Below are positions 39,359 to 47,914 of a stretch of 64,000 bases of DNA, piece after piece; the first letter of the stretch is position 1, and each line of letters starts with the position of its first letter. Made by a program: the position numbers and the translations under genes. Source of the stretch: Phytoactinopolyspora alkaliphila (GTDB lineage: Bacteria; Actinomycetota; Actinomycetes; Jiangellales; Jiangellaceae); assembly GCF_010550695.1 (NCBI RefSeq), contig NZ_JAAGOB010000013.1:62001-126000 (forward strand), given 5' to 3'. The notes beneath the pieces were generated by a model. That model was not told the origin of the DNA. It did not search any database and saw only the letters and a list, made by a program, of their open reading frames with translations.

Positions 39359-39515
39359 TCAGGCGAGGATGCGGAAGGCCTTGGTCATGATCGCTGACGC
39401 GTCCTCCCAGGTGGGCAGGGCGTCGATCTCAACGATGGTGTGCCTGAGCGGCTCGGTGTCGTACAGTTCGACCCGCCAGCCGTTGCTGTCGTGGTCGAGA
39501 ATCCCCCGGATCACG
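39359..39515 (-). pseudogene. Small protein remnant with one-base frameshift
   Basis: From GTG 39515 (AAGGGA just upstream) the frame reads VIRGILDHDSNG. The coherent continuation WRVELYDTEPLRHT-, then [25 protein letters not shown] with its stop at 39359-39361, is in the next frame. Removing one G at about 39480 (CGGGC to CGGC on the coding strand) would restore about 51 codons. I do not recognise the family. It could be a decayed gene or a base-calling error. Confidence 0.45.
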
Positions 39516-39737
39516 CTGGTTCCCTTCAGACTCGGTATGGCGAACGATCAGCCAACGTGAATTGTGTCACTTTCCGGGCCGAGTGTCGCGTCGAAATCAT
39601 CGGCCGTTCAGGTGATTCTTCGCATGGGCCGCGCGGTGGAGCCGATGCCTGGCCGGCCGCGTCGTACGCGCGATCGCGTTCTCGCGGAACCACTTCCTCG
39701 GCGAGCGGACGACCGCGACGATGGCCGGGAGCTCCGA

Positions 39738-40268
39738 TCAGGCGGCCAGGCGAGCGCCACGCGCGCGATGCCGCCGGACCGCTGCGCGGTTTCCACAGGA
39801 TGGGGAGCAATAACGCTGGCGCCCGTTGCGTGAGACATCGGCATACACTCGCCCGCACCCGGCGGCGGAGCACCGCCCGAGACGATCCATCCCCCGCCCG
39901 GTGAGATGCAAGGCGGTGCCCGCTGCGATGAGCGCGCACACCTGCCGGTCCACTGGGAGATCGTCCTCCCGGAAATGTAGGTGCCATCCCGTACCCGCGT
40001 GGTCGGTGAGCTGCGGAGCTTCGGCGTGCTCTCGCAGGAGCACGTTGAGCCGGGATGCTCGCTCCTGGTTCTCGGCACTGTCGATCACCTCGGCCCATCG
40101 CTGGAGAAAAGAGCTGACGGCTGTGAGGTCCTGCTCGCGCGCTCGACGCTCCAACACAAGGCCGGCGTCGGCGCATCGCTGCTCAAGGTCGACAATGCTG
40201 AGTGGCGGGCTGTTGAGCAGGCTCACCCCCAGCAGGACCGCGTCGCGGCCGTAAGGGTTGAAATGCAT
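39738..40268 (-). CDS. CGNR zinc-finger (ABATE-domain) protein
   Basis: A 176-residue protein with an N-terminal ABATE-type region (AVLLGVSLLNSPPLSIVDLEQRCADAGLVLERRA) and a C-terminal CGNR zinc finger: CSAAGCGRVYADVSRNGRQRYCSPSCGNRAAVRRHRARG. Such proteins are thought to bind nucleic acid and act as stress-related regulators. There is no ribosome site before ATG 40268, and a TAATAG-like -10 lies close upstream, so it may be leaderless. It is divergent from the next small zinc-binding gene. Confidence 0.88.
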   Translation of the reverse strand: MHFNPYGRDAVLLGVSLLNSPPLSIVDLEQRCADAGLVLERRAREQDLTAVSSFLQRWAEVIDSAENQERASRLNVLLREHAEAPQLTDHAGTGWHLHFREDDLPVDRQVCALIAAGTALHLTGRGMDRLGRCSAAGCGRVYADVSRNGRQRYCSPSCGNRAAVRRHRARGARLAA

Positions 40269-40293
40269 AAAGCTATTACATCAAGCTCAGCGC

Positions 40294-40473
40294 ATGACAT
40301 GCAATGAAAGGCATCTCTGGGGGACCGACTCAACCCACGCCACCAGTGAAGGGCTGGTGAGTTACCAGCGTTGCCCGTGTGGTCTTCGACGCGTGATCCT
40401 GACGCATCTGCATCGGGACCCGATGGCCGTCACCGAGACGGTGGCATCCTTCCATCATGAGGCGGATGCTTGA
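40294..40473 (+). CDS. Small cysteine/histidine protein, possible zinc ribbon
   Basis: A 59-residue ORF from ATG 40294: MTCNERHLWGTDSTHATSEG, followed by LVSYQRCPCGLRRV and a C-terminal helix. Cys3 and His7 are followed by the pair CPC (about residues 27-29), with Trp and Arg residues spaced as in small actinobacterial proteins with a 'SEGLVRYQRC-CG' pattern. It may be a zinc-bound regulator. It is divergent from the CGNR gene. Confidence 0.6.
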   Translation: MTCNERHLWGTDSTHATSEGLVSYQRCPCGLRRVILTHLHRDPMAVTETVASFHHEADA

Positions 40474-40483
40474 AGGAGGCGGC

Positions 40484-40542
40484 AAGCCGTGCAGTCTTCA
40501 AGCCGTGCAGTCTTCAAGCCGTGCAGTCTTCAAGCCGTGCAG
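40484..40542 (+). repeat. 16-bp tandem repeat, about 3.7 copies
   Basis: AAGCCGTGCAGTCTTC is repeated directly three times and then partly a fourth time, with no changes, between the small zinc-type gene and the 3' end of the HNH gene. The perfect copies suggest recent expansion. No gene was found within it. Confidence 0.9.
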
Positions 40543-40593
40543 CCTTCCCATCTGGACAGCCCAGCCCGGTGAACGAACCCTCTATCCTGGGCA

Positions 40594-43443
40594 TTAGAAC
40601 GGTGCTGGGTCTGTGCGCTGAAGGTCTGCGTCGACGTTGGGGTAGGCATATCGAGCGGCGCGGGCGCGGTCATGCATGTGGGCACTGGTATGACAAGCTG
40701 CGGGCCTTGGCTGGCTCATGGCGCGTTTGGCGGCAGGGCTCGTCGGCGCCGGTCGCATGATCGGCATGCAGCGGCAGACGTACTGACAGCCGCATGCCAG
40801 ATACCGGCGCGTCTCCTCGCCGGATCTAGGCATCGGTACCGAGAACGGAGACCAGATTTCACCTTCGCGAATGCCCTGTTCCGCGGTGGGATTGGAGCCG
40901 GAACAGGGACCAGCGTCGACTCCCGTGCCGGTGCGTGGGCCGGGTAGCGCGGGCATCACCACGGGTGTCCGATTCACGTATGTGTGACCGAGCGGGCTGC
41001 GCCAGACAGTGATCTCGGGCGATGGTTTGCTCACTTTCCATGCGCCGTCGTGCTTGAGCCGATGATCGTGCCGGCAGCAGCAGGCGAGATTCGAAGCGGT
41101 GGTGAGGCCGCCGTCGGCGTGGTCTACCACGTGATCTTGATCGGTGCGAGATGCGGGCGCTCGGCAGGCGGGATGAGCGCAGGAGCGATCCCGGATCTGA
41201 ATCAGCCGTCGCAACCGTGCTCCGGCGGTGCGCCGCGCCGCGTCTCTCATGTCCGTGCCCACGCTGGTGCTGGCTGCAGTGGCAGGGGCAGGGCCGGTGG
41301 CTGCAGTGGCAGGGGCAGAGACGGTGGTGGTGGCGTCGTCGGTGTCGCTGTCGATGACATTCCGGTGATGCTGGGCAGCGATGTCCGCGATCACCTCCGA
41401 CCACGTACCTAGGTGCGTCGGGTCGCGGGTGAATTGCTTCAGTTCGCTCTCCTTGATGTGAAGCTCGACAATCGAGTGACGGCGATGTCTTGCGGGCACC
41501 TCACCCTGCTTCCGCTCCCGGTTCTGGCCGCGATGCCCATACCCGTGCCCATGGCCGTTCCCATACCCGTGCGGATCTCGGTGCCGAGCCTGTCGCCGGG
41601 TGGTGACCCCGCAGTCGATGGGGCGTCCGTCGGCGCCGCAGATCACCCAGCGCCACTCCGCGCCCGCCATGGTTTCGATGACGTCGCGGGCCAACGAGGC
41701 TGGGACGAAGTCCCAGCCGACGATCTCGGCAGGGTGTTCGTTCGTGCCGAGCAGGGCGGCGATCTCCACACGCATCTCCCGTACCGGCCAGGCGCCCGAG
41801 CGGTTCTTCGCTGTCGCTGCGATGTGCCCGCGGGTCGTCTGCTGCGCTGGGCGGTCGCCACGGCGCCCGTCGCAAGGACTTCCGTCGCCGCTGCCGTCAC
41901 CGAGGTTGCCGGCAACCTTCGCAGCCAGGCCGTCGCCGCTGCCGCTGGGCTTGCCGGGACTACTAGGCCCGCGAGGCGGCCCGCCGGGTTCGTCTGGTGG
42001 GTTGGGCTCGTCTGGTGGGTTGGGCTCGTCTGGTGGGTTGGGTTCGCCTGGTGCGTTGGGCTCGTCTCGGCCGTCGGTCTCATCCGGTCCGTCGTGCTCG
42101 TCGCGGCCTTCGGGTTCGTCCGGTGCGTCGTGCTCGTCGCGGCCTTCGGGTTCGTCCGGTGCGTCGTGCTCGCCTGGTCCGTTGAAATCATCCCGACCGG
42201 CAGGTTCGTCCGGTCGGTTGTGCACGTCGTGGTGGTATGTGCCTGCGTCGCTGGCTCCACCGTTCCTGTCGCTGTGGTCTCCGGCGCCGGCATCGGGGGT
42301 GCTGTGCCCGGCGTTTGGGGCGCTGTACCCGGCGTTGGGGGACTGGGCGCTGTCCTCGCTGCTGAACCGGCTGCTGCCCGTTCTGTTCGCCGCACGGATG
42401 TGGTCCGTGGCCGGCGCTCCGGATTGGGAGCTTGGGCTCCCTGGTTCGGCGAACGGGTGGGCGAGGACGTGGGCGATGATCTCGTCGTCGGTCATGAATT
42501 CGAAGGTCGCGTCGAGCATGCCGAGGAACACGTCGGCCCGGACGTGCGCGATCCGGCGTCTGTCTCCGGCCCGTTTGCATGCCCTGGCGAGGACGTCTAC
42601 CCGGTCACATGCGGCCGCGACTCTGTCCACCGGCAAATCCAGACCACTGAGGTTCGCCGTGCCATCGTCGTTGCGCGACCCTTCGACCCTGCGCCCTTTG
42701 ACCGCCGCACGGTAGCGCTTCTCCGCCCAGTCTGGGTCGATCGCGATGGCGAGGCGCTTAATCTTGTCGATCAGCTCTCCGACAAGCAATCCGGGAGCGA
42801 GCGGAAGCAGGTCAGCGATGATCTGTGCGGCTTGATCGTCGCTCAGCCCGGTGGTCCACTGCGTGAACGCGCGGGCTCGGGCTTCGTCCAGGTTTCCGGC
42901 GTACATAGCCTCGCCGAGCATCGGCAGCCGCCGGTGCACGTCCCACGCCAGAGCGAAGGTGGTGTCGGACCGGCGGCGGGACCATACAAGCGCGGCGCGG
43001 GCTTCCTCGGCGGCGAACTTCCCTGGATGTTCCAGACGCGACACCCTGTCCGCCGACTGGTCCCTGCGAAGCCCGGACTCCAGCACCGCTGCCAAGAACG
43101 CCGCGTATTCGTGCCCCGCCTGTCGGTAGGTGGCCTTCATCACCTCGACAACGTCGCCGCCACGAACACGACTGATCGGCAGCTCCGCCAGCACCGCGGC
43201 CAGCTTCGGCCCTGGTGGGTACGACGCCAAACCGTCCGGCGCCCGCATCGGTTCGTGCTGATCAGACTCGTGCTCGTGGGACGTGTGCTGGCCGGACGTG
43301 TTCGGGTGGGGCGCGCGTGGGCTAGGCGCGTCCCGAGTCGTGTGATCCGGGCCAGGTGTTCCCTGCGGGGGTGCGGGCGCGTCATCAGCCTGCCAAGGCA
43401 CGGCGGGGAGGTGATCACCGTCCCACCCGGCGGCGTCTGCCAC
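40594..43443 (-). CDS. DUF222/HNH endonuclease (13E12 family) with expanded linker
   Basis: A 949-residue protein. DUF222 covers about residues 75-335 (PKLAAVLAELPISRVRGGDVVEVMK, DTTFALAWDVHRRLPMLGEAMY, WAEKRYRAAVKGRRVEG). The HNH domain near residue 810 has RDRSCAHPACRAPASRTDQDHVVDHADGGL, then NLACCCRHDHRLKH. Between them, about residues 420-490, is a low-complexity Asp/Glu/Pro linker. The family includes the mycobacterial REP13E12 proteins; a nuclease role at damaged or mobile DNA is suspected but not shown. GTG 43443 has AAGGAGGTG upstream, and a LexA-type box lies 114 bp before the start. The C-terminal 90 residues are unusual and Cys-rich. Confidence 0.88.
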   Translation of the reverse strand: MADAAGWDGDHLPAVPWQADDAPAPPQGTPGPDHTTRDAPSPRAPHPNTSGQHTSHEHESDQHEPMRAPDGLASYPPGPKLAAVLAELPISRVRGGDVVEVMKATYRQAGHEYAAFLAAVLESGLRRDQSADRVSRLEHPGKFAAEEARAALVWSRRRSDTTFALAWDVHRRLPMLGEAMYAGNLDEARARAFTQWTTGLSDDQAAQIIADLLPLAPGLLVGELIDKIKRLAIAIDPDWAEKRYRAAVKGRRVEGSRNDDGTANLSGLDLPVDRVAAACDRVDVLARACKRAGDRRRIAHVRADVFLGMLDATFEFMTDDEIIAHVLAHPFAEPGSPSSQSGAPATDHIRAANRTGSSRFSSEDSAQSPNAGYSAPNAGHSTPDAGAGDHSDRNGGASDAGTYHHDVHNRPDEPAGRDDFNGPGEHDAPDEPEGRDEHDAPDEPEGRDEHDGPDETDGRDEPNAPGEPNPPDEPNPPDEPNPPDEPGGPPRGPSSPGKPSGSGDGLAAKVAGNLGDGSGDGSPCDGRRGDRPAQQTTRGHIAATAKNRSGAWPVREMRVEIAALLGTNEHPAEIVGWDFVPASLARDVIETMAGAEWRWVICGADGRPIDCGVTTRRQARHRDPHGYGNGHGHGYGHRGQNRERKQGEVPARHRRHSIVELHIKESELKQFTRDPTHLGTWSEVIADIAAQHHRNVIDSDTDDATTTVSAPATAATGPAPATAASTSVGTDMRDAARRTAGARLRRLIQIRDRSCAHPACRAPASRTDQDHVVDHADGGLTTASNLACCCRHDHRLKHDGAWKVSKPSPEITVWRSPLGHTYVNRTPVVMPALPGPRTGTGVDAGPCSGSNPTAEQGIREGEIWSPFSVPMPRSGEETRRYLACGCQYVCRCMPIMRPAPTSPAAKRAMSQPRPAACHTSAHMHDRARAARYAYPNVDADLQRTDPAPF
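41986..42185 (-). repeat. Tandem repeats coding an acidic/proline linker
   Basis: 18-bp units (GGGTTGGGCTCGTCTGGT and variants) followed by two 36-bp units (from 42091 and 42127) code on the minus strand for alternating Pro/Asp/Glu blocks such as NPPDEPNPPDEP and EGRDEHDAPDEP. All unit lengths are multiples of three, so copy-number change alters linker length without breaking the frame. Confidence 0.85.
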
Positions 43444-43556
43444 GGCGGCCACCTCCTTCTTATAGTTTCCGGGGCGAGTGCACCTCACTGCGCCCGTGCA
43501 GATCAGGCCGGTGATGGTGTGTCCTGCCAGAATTGATCAACTGACTCCATCATAGA

Positions 43557-43572
43557 TCGAATCTATGTTCGA
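43557..43572 (-). promoter_or_regulatory. LexA/SOS box before the HNH gene
   Basis: TCGAATCTATGTTCGA matches the actinobacterial LexA consensus TCGAAC-N4-GTTCGA except for one base (T for C at position 6). It is 114 bp upstream of the HNH gene start, in the expected orientation-independent palindromic form. Confidence 0.72.
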
Positions 43573-43875
43573 TTCAATGCTTGTGACATGGAGAAATGAG
43601 GGAATTAGATGTCAATCCGGATTTGACGACGCCAGCCGGAGGGCCGGTAATCAGCGGCCCGGGAGGGGCTTGCGCCTCGACGCTGGCGCGGTCTCCGCGA
43701 AAACTCCCGACGTGCTACCGGTGCCGCCGAACCCACCCGGCATTCCGGGGTGCGTCTCCCCGCTAGCCCCGGGGAGCCGGCCCTGAAACGCCCCGTCGCC
43801 GGGCGGTACGGCGCGATGTCCGGCCCGTGGTTGATCGATGAAAGCAATCCTTCATGGCCCCGCTGGGCCGCGCCG
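43573..43875. other. Intergenic stretch with no gene recognised
   Basis: About 300 bases between the SOS box and the resistance-gene promoter. Both strands were read: only weak, overlapping frames without family signal or ribosome sites. GC-rich inverted segments are present (CCGGTAATCAGCGGCCCGG and CCCCGCTAGCCCCGGGG near 43760) but none is a clear terminator. Confidence 0.5.
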
Positions 43876-43913
43876 AAAATCCGTTGTCCGCCGCACTCCT
43901 GGCCTGCTGTAAT
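43876..43913 (+). promoter_or_regulatory. WhiB7-like promoter for the ribosomal protection gene
   Basis: TTGTCC (43884-43889) and TGTAAT (43908-43913) are 18 bp apart. The AT-rich block AAAAT (43876-43880) sits just ahead of the -35 box, the hallmark of WhiB7-dependent actinobacterial promoters. Transcription would start near 43920, ahead of a short leader ORF and the resistance gene. Confidence 0.55.
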
Positions 43914-43948
43914 CGCCGGGTCGGCCGACGATCCCGAGGAGACGTGTT

Positions 43949-44059
43949 ATGCGAGGAACGTTCATGTCCATTCAGAACGGCATCCGGACCTATCCAGAGG
44001 ACATGACACCTCGTGACCACACTCAACCTTGGGATTCTGGCGCATGTAGACGCCGGTAA
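43949..44059 (+). CDS. Leader peptide (upstream ORF) of the ribosomal protection gene
   Basis: From ATG 43949, with GAGGAG at 43936-43941, 36 codons read MRGTFMSIQNGIRTYPEDMT and then PRDHTQPWDSGACRRR before TAA at 44057-44059. It overlaps the first 47 bases of the ribosomal protection gene in another frame. Translation of leader peptides controls tet(M) and whiB7 expression by attenuation, so this short ORF probably senses ribosome stalling. A second in-frame ATG at 43964 is also possible. Confidence 0.65.
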   Translation: MRGTFMSIQNGIRTYPEDMTPRDHTQPWDSGACRRR

Positions 44060-46000
44060 GACGAGCCTGACCGAGCGGCTGCTCTATGCCGCCGGTGTCA
44101 TCGACGAGGTCGGCAGCGTCGACGACGGCAGTACCCAGACCGACTCTCTCGCGTTGGAACGCCAGCGCGGAATCACAATCAAGTCCGCGGTCGTCTCGTT
44201 CACGATCGACGACGTCACCGTCAACCTGATCGACACACCCGGCCACCCGGACTTCATCGCAGAGGTGGAGCGCGTCCTGTCCGTGCTCGACGGCGCGGTC
44301 CTCGTGCTCTCGGCCGTGGAAGGTGTGCAGGCACAGACGCGGGTCCTTATGCGGACCCTCCAGCGGCTGGGCATACCCACGCTGATCTTCGTCAACAAGA
44401 TCGACCGCCGCGGTGCGCGCCAGGACGATGTTCTGCGCTCCATCGCGCAGCGGTTGACCTCCGCCGTCGTCTCGATGGGATCGGTGCAGGACATCGGATC
44501 CCGCGCCGCTCGCTTCACGGCGTACTCCACCGCCGACCCGGTATTCACCGCCGCACTCATCGAGACCCTGGCTGATCACGACGACGCGCTCCTGGCGGCC
44601 TATGTCGACGACGAAGGGGCACTGTCCGGGGATTGCCTCCATGCGCAGCTCACCGCGCAGGTCAGGAAAGCCCTGATTCACCCGGTGTACTTCGGCTCGG
44701 CCATCACGGGTGCGGGTGGCGGCTCCCTGATGCGTGGAATCGCGGAGCTGCTTCCCGCGGCCGGCCAGGACGCCGGCGGGCCTGTCTCGGGCACGGTGTT
44801 CAAGATCGAGCGTGGGGCGGCCGGGGAACGGATCGCCTACATCCGGATGTTCAGCGGAACTCTGCGCGTCCGGGACCGGGTCCAGGTGGGCCGTGACCGG
44901 GAGGGCAAGGTCACCGGGATCCGCGTCTTCGACCGCGGCTCGACCGAGGAGCGGGAGACGGTGTCCGCGGGGCGGATCGCGATGCTCCGCGGTCTCAGCG
45001 ACGTTCAGATCGGCGACGTCGTCGGTGATTCGGGGCTGGTGGCGCCAGGCGGTGGCTACTTCGCCCCACCGACGTTGGAGACCGTCGTCGTTCCTCGAAA
45101 CCTCTCCGACAAGGGCGCCCTGCACCTTGCCCTCACCCAGCTCGCCGAGCAAGACCCACTGATCGATGTGCGCCAGGACGACGTTCGCCAGGAGATCTCC
45201 GTCTCGCTCTACGGCGAGGTGCAGAAGGAGATCATCCAGGCGACGATTCGCGACGACTACGGCATAGACGTCGACTTCGAGGAGACCACCACGGTGTGCA
45301 TCGAGCGGCCGCTCGGCACCGGGGAAGCGGTCGAGTTCATCTACACGGACTCGAACCCGTTCCTCGCCACAGTAGGCCTGCGCATCGAACCGGCGTCGAT
45401 CGGGACCGGCGTCGAGTTCGCGCTCGGCGTGGAGCTCGGATCGCTGCCGCGCGCCTTCATGACGGCGATCCAGGACACCATCACCACGACGTTGCGCCAG
45501 GGCCTGTACGGCTGGCAGGTCACCGACTGCACGGTCGCGCTGACACACTCGGGTTACGCGCCCCGCCAGAGCCACGCTCATCAGGGCTTTGACAAGAGCA
45601 TGTCGAGCACCGGCGAGGATTTCCGGTTCCTCACGCCGCTGGTGCTTCTCGCGGCGCTGAAGCGAGCGGGCAGCAGGGTCTGCGAACCGATGCACCGGTA
45701 CCGCGTCGAGATCCCGGCGGACGTGTTCGGATCGGTGGTGCCGGCTCTGGCCCGTCTGGATGCGGCTCCCCGCACGTCCGTGACGCACGGTTCGTCGTGC
45801 ACGCTGGAGGGCGACATACCGGCGGCCAGGGTGCACGAGCTGCAGCAGCAGCTGCCCGGCATGACCAGTGGCGAAGGTGTCCTGGAGACCTCCTTCGACC
45901 ACTACCGGCCGGTCCGCGGGCCGGCTCCGTCCCGGACCCGGACGGACCACAACCCCTCAACCGGCGGGAGTACCTCTTGCACGTGCAACGCCGTGTCTGA
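44013..46000 (+). CDS. OtrA/Tet(M)-like ribosomal protection GTPase, frameshifted near its end
   Basis: An elongation factor G-like GTPase that removes tetracycline from ribosomes. G motifs are AHVDAGKTSLTERLLY (G1), DTPGHPDF (G3) and NKIDRRGA (G4), followed by domains II-V, with LPGMTSGEGVLETSFDHYRPV near the C-terminus. The family ends 'DHNPLNRREYLLHV'. Here the frame keeps DHN, then loses a C in AACCCC-TC (45951-45958), and PLNRREYLLHVQRRV with stop at 45998-46000 is in the next frame. With that base restored it would be about 662 residues, close to OtrA. As it stands the original frame runs on into exonuclease III. GTG 44013 lies in the leader ORF and is probably coupled to it. Confidence 0.85.
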
Positions 46001-46022
46001 GCGCTCCGCTACGGTGGTTGGC

Positions 46023-46883
46023 GTGAGAGTGGCGACGTGGAACGTGAACTCGGTCAAGCAGCGGGTGCCGCGGCTTCTGCCGTGGCTGGATGAACGCCGC
46101 CCGGACGTGGTCTGCCTTCAGGAGACCAAGCTTAGCGACGACGCTTTCGCCACGTTGCTCGGTGACGAGCTCGCCGGGCGCGGCTACCAGTACGCGGTAC
46201 ACGGTCAGGCGCAATGGAACGGTGTGGCCATCCTGTCCCGGGTCGGGCTCGAGGATGCGGTGCCGGGACTCGATGGCGGCCCCGGGTTCCCAGACCCCGA
46301 GGCGCGGGCGGTCTCCGCCACCTGTGCGGGGATCCGGGTGCACTCGGTGTACGTGCCGAACGGACGGACTCCCGATTCGGACCACTACCACTACAAGCTG
46401 GCATGGCTGGCTGCCCTGCGCGACGTCGTCGCTACTGGTCCCGAAGAGGTGCTGGTGTGCGGCGACGTCAACATTGCGCCGGCCGACGCGGACGTGTTCG
46501 ATCCGGACGCGTACATCGGGCAGACCCACGTCACGCCGCCCGAGCGGGCGGCGCTCGCTGAGCTTCAGGCTGTCGGATTGCGAGACGTGGTGCGTGACCG
46601 ATGGCCCCACGAGCGGGTGTTCACGTACTGGGACTACCGCGCCGGGATGTTTCACAAGGACCTCGGGATGCGCATCGATCTGGTGCTGGCGGCGAATCCG
46701 GTGGCCGAACGGGTCCAGGCGGCATGGGTAGACCGGCATGCCCGCAAGGGCACCGGACCCAGTGACCACGCTCCGGTGATCGTCGACCTCGACGACGCGC
46801 CCGACGGCGACATCGGGCCCGTGGTGCCCCCGCCGTCCGCGCGTCCGGCCAAGCGCGGCTCCGCCAGGCTGCCGCAGACCTAG
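46023..46883 (+). CDS. xth: Exodeoxyribonuclease III (Xth)
   Basis: A 286-residue endonuclease/exonuclease/phosphatase-fold DNA repair enzyme: VRVATWNVNSVKQRVPRLLPWL, DVVCLQETKLSD with catalytic Glu, SVYVPNGRT, VCGDVNIAPAD, YWDYRAGMF and GPSDHAPVIVDL with the catalytic His. It removes AP sites and 3' blocks. It starts at GTG 46023 in a short gap after the resistance gene; only the one-base frameshift upstream makes the two appear fused. Confidence 0.95.
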   Translation: MRVATWNVNSVKQRVPRLLPWLDERRPDVVCLQETKLSDDAFATLLGDELAGRGYQYAVHGQAQWNGVAILSRVGLEDAVPGLDGGPGFPDPEARAVSATCAGIRVHSVYVPNGRTPDSDHYHYKLAWLAALRDVVATGPEEVLVCGDVNIAPADADVFDPDAYIGQTHVTPPERAALAELQAVGLRDVVRDRWPHERVFTYWDYRAGMFHKDLGMRIDLVLAANPVAERVQAAWVDRHARKGTGPSDHAPVIVDLDDAPDGDIGPVVPPPSARPAKRGSARLPQT

Positions 46884-47068
46884 AGTCATCTCTCGAGAAC
46901 CCGCGAGGGCGCGCTTGGCGGGAAGATTCCCCGGGAAGGTGTCCGATCGGGCGGTCTGCCGATCGTCAGATCAGTAGGAGGGCAAGCCTCATCGGATTCT
47001 CGGTTCGCTGAGCCTGCCGGTGGGCTGCTCCTCCGCGTCAGGCACATCCCACCAAGGAGGATCGGCAG

Positions 47069-47554
47069 ATGACATCGACCACCCCTCAACCCATCCCGGA
47101 CACGTACCGACGGATCACGCCCTGCCTCGTAGTGCGTGGCGCCGGCAAGGCGCTGGAGTTCTACGCCGAGGTGTTCCACGCCACTGAGCGCATGCGCTTC
47201 CCCGGCCCGAACGGGACCATCGCCCACGCCGAGGTCCAGATCGGTGACTCGGTGCTCATCGTGGAAGACGAGTCTCCGCACATGGGCACGTCGGCGCCAC
47301 CGCCGGAAGGCATCAGCGGCTCGCCGTCGTTCCTGTTCATCTACGTGGATAACGTCGACGACGTTGTCGCGCATGCCGCGGAACTGGGCGCCAGCGTGCG
47401 GCGCGCCCCCGAGGACCAGTTCTATGGTGACCGGGACGCTCACGTCGTGGACCCGTTCGGGCACCACTGGAACATCGCGACGCACGTGGAAGACGTGGAA
47501 CCGGACGAGTTGACGCGGCGGCTGGCCGCGTTCCAGGAAACAATGGCTTCCTAG
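47069..47554 (+). CDS. VOC-family (glyoxalase/bleomycin resistance fold, PhnB-like) protein
   Basis: A 161-residue VOC protein similar to PhnB: CLVVRGAGKALEFYAEVFHATERMRFPGPNGTIAHAEVQIGDSVLIVEDE, then the second half with SFLFIYVDNVDDVVAHAAELGASV and HVVDPFGHHWNIATHVEDV. The two repeated halves build the metal-binding cup; the exact substrate is unknown. AAGGAGG lies before ATG 47069. It is followed in the same direction by the YCII/ECF42-like pair. Confidence 0.9.
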   Translation: MTSTTPQPIPDTYRRITPCLVVRGAGKALEFYAEVFHATERMRFPGPNGTIAHAEVQIGDSVLIVEDESPHMGTSAPPPEGISGSPSFLFIYVDNVDDVVAHAAELGASVRRAPEDQFYGDRDAHVVDPFGHHWNIATHVEDVEPDELTRRLAAFQETMAS

Positions 47555-47572
47555 CCGAGGAAGGTGGGGCAG

Positions 47573-47914
47573 ATGAAGTACGTGCTGTTGTTCGTCGACA
47601 CCGAGCAGTTCGCGAACGACCTGGAAGCCATGGGTCAGGATGAGCGGGACCGGGCGTTCCAGCGAGTCAACGAGTGGTTCGCTGAGCATGCCGGCAAGAT
47701 CAGGGGCGGAAGCAAGCTGCAGCCCGCCGACACTGCTACCACGGTGCGGCTGGAGGGCGGCGATCCGGTGATCACGGACGGCCCCTTCGTGGAGGGCAAA
47801 GAAGTGGTCAGCGGATACGCCGAGATCGAGGTCGCCGACCTGGACGAGGCAATGCGGATGGTCAAAAGCTGGCCAGGCTGCCCGGTGGTCGAGATCCGCC
47901 CGCTGGAGTCATGA
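47573..47914 (+). CDS. YCII-related DGPF-domain protein (second copy)
   Basis: A 113-residue DGPF protein: MKYVLLFVDTEQFANDLEAM, DPVITDGPFVEGKEVVSGYAEIEVADLDEAM and KSWPGCPVVEIRPL. It overlaps the following sigma-factor gene by four bases (ATGA at 47911-47914). Its sequence differs widely from the copy at 34742-35161, so the two are independent modules rather than a local duplication. GAGGAAGG supports ATG 47573. Confidence 0.92.
   Translation: MKYVLLFVDTEQFANDLEAMGQDERDRAFQRVNEWFAEHAGKIRGGSKLQPADTATTVRLEGGDPVITDGPFVEGKEVVSGYAEIEVADLDEAMRMVKSWPGCPVVEIRPLES

Noticed and set aside
40484-42185. CRISPR-like repeats
   Set aside because: The 16-bp units are contiguous without spacers, and the 18- and 36-bp units are coding repeats in the HNH gene.
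41413-43536. About 700-codon plus-strand frame with a VGLVWW-like repeat
   Set aside because: It is the antisense reading of the HNH gene's tandem repeats; the minus-strand frame has clear DUF222 and HNH domains.
44013-46883. True bifunctional ribosomal protection/exonuclease III protein
   Set aside because: The normal C-terminus is present in the next frame and exonuclease III has its own start, so the fusion is better explained by a lost base.
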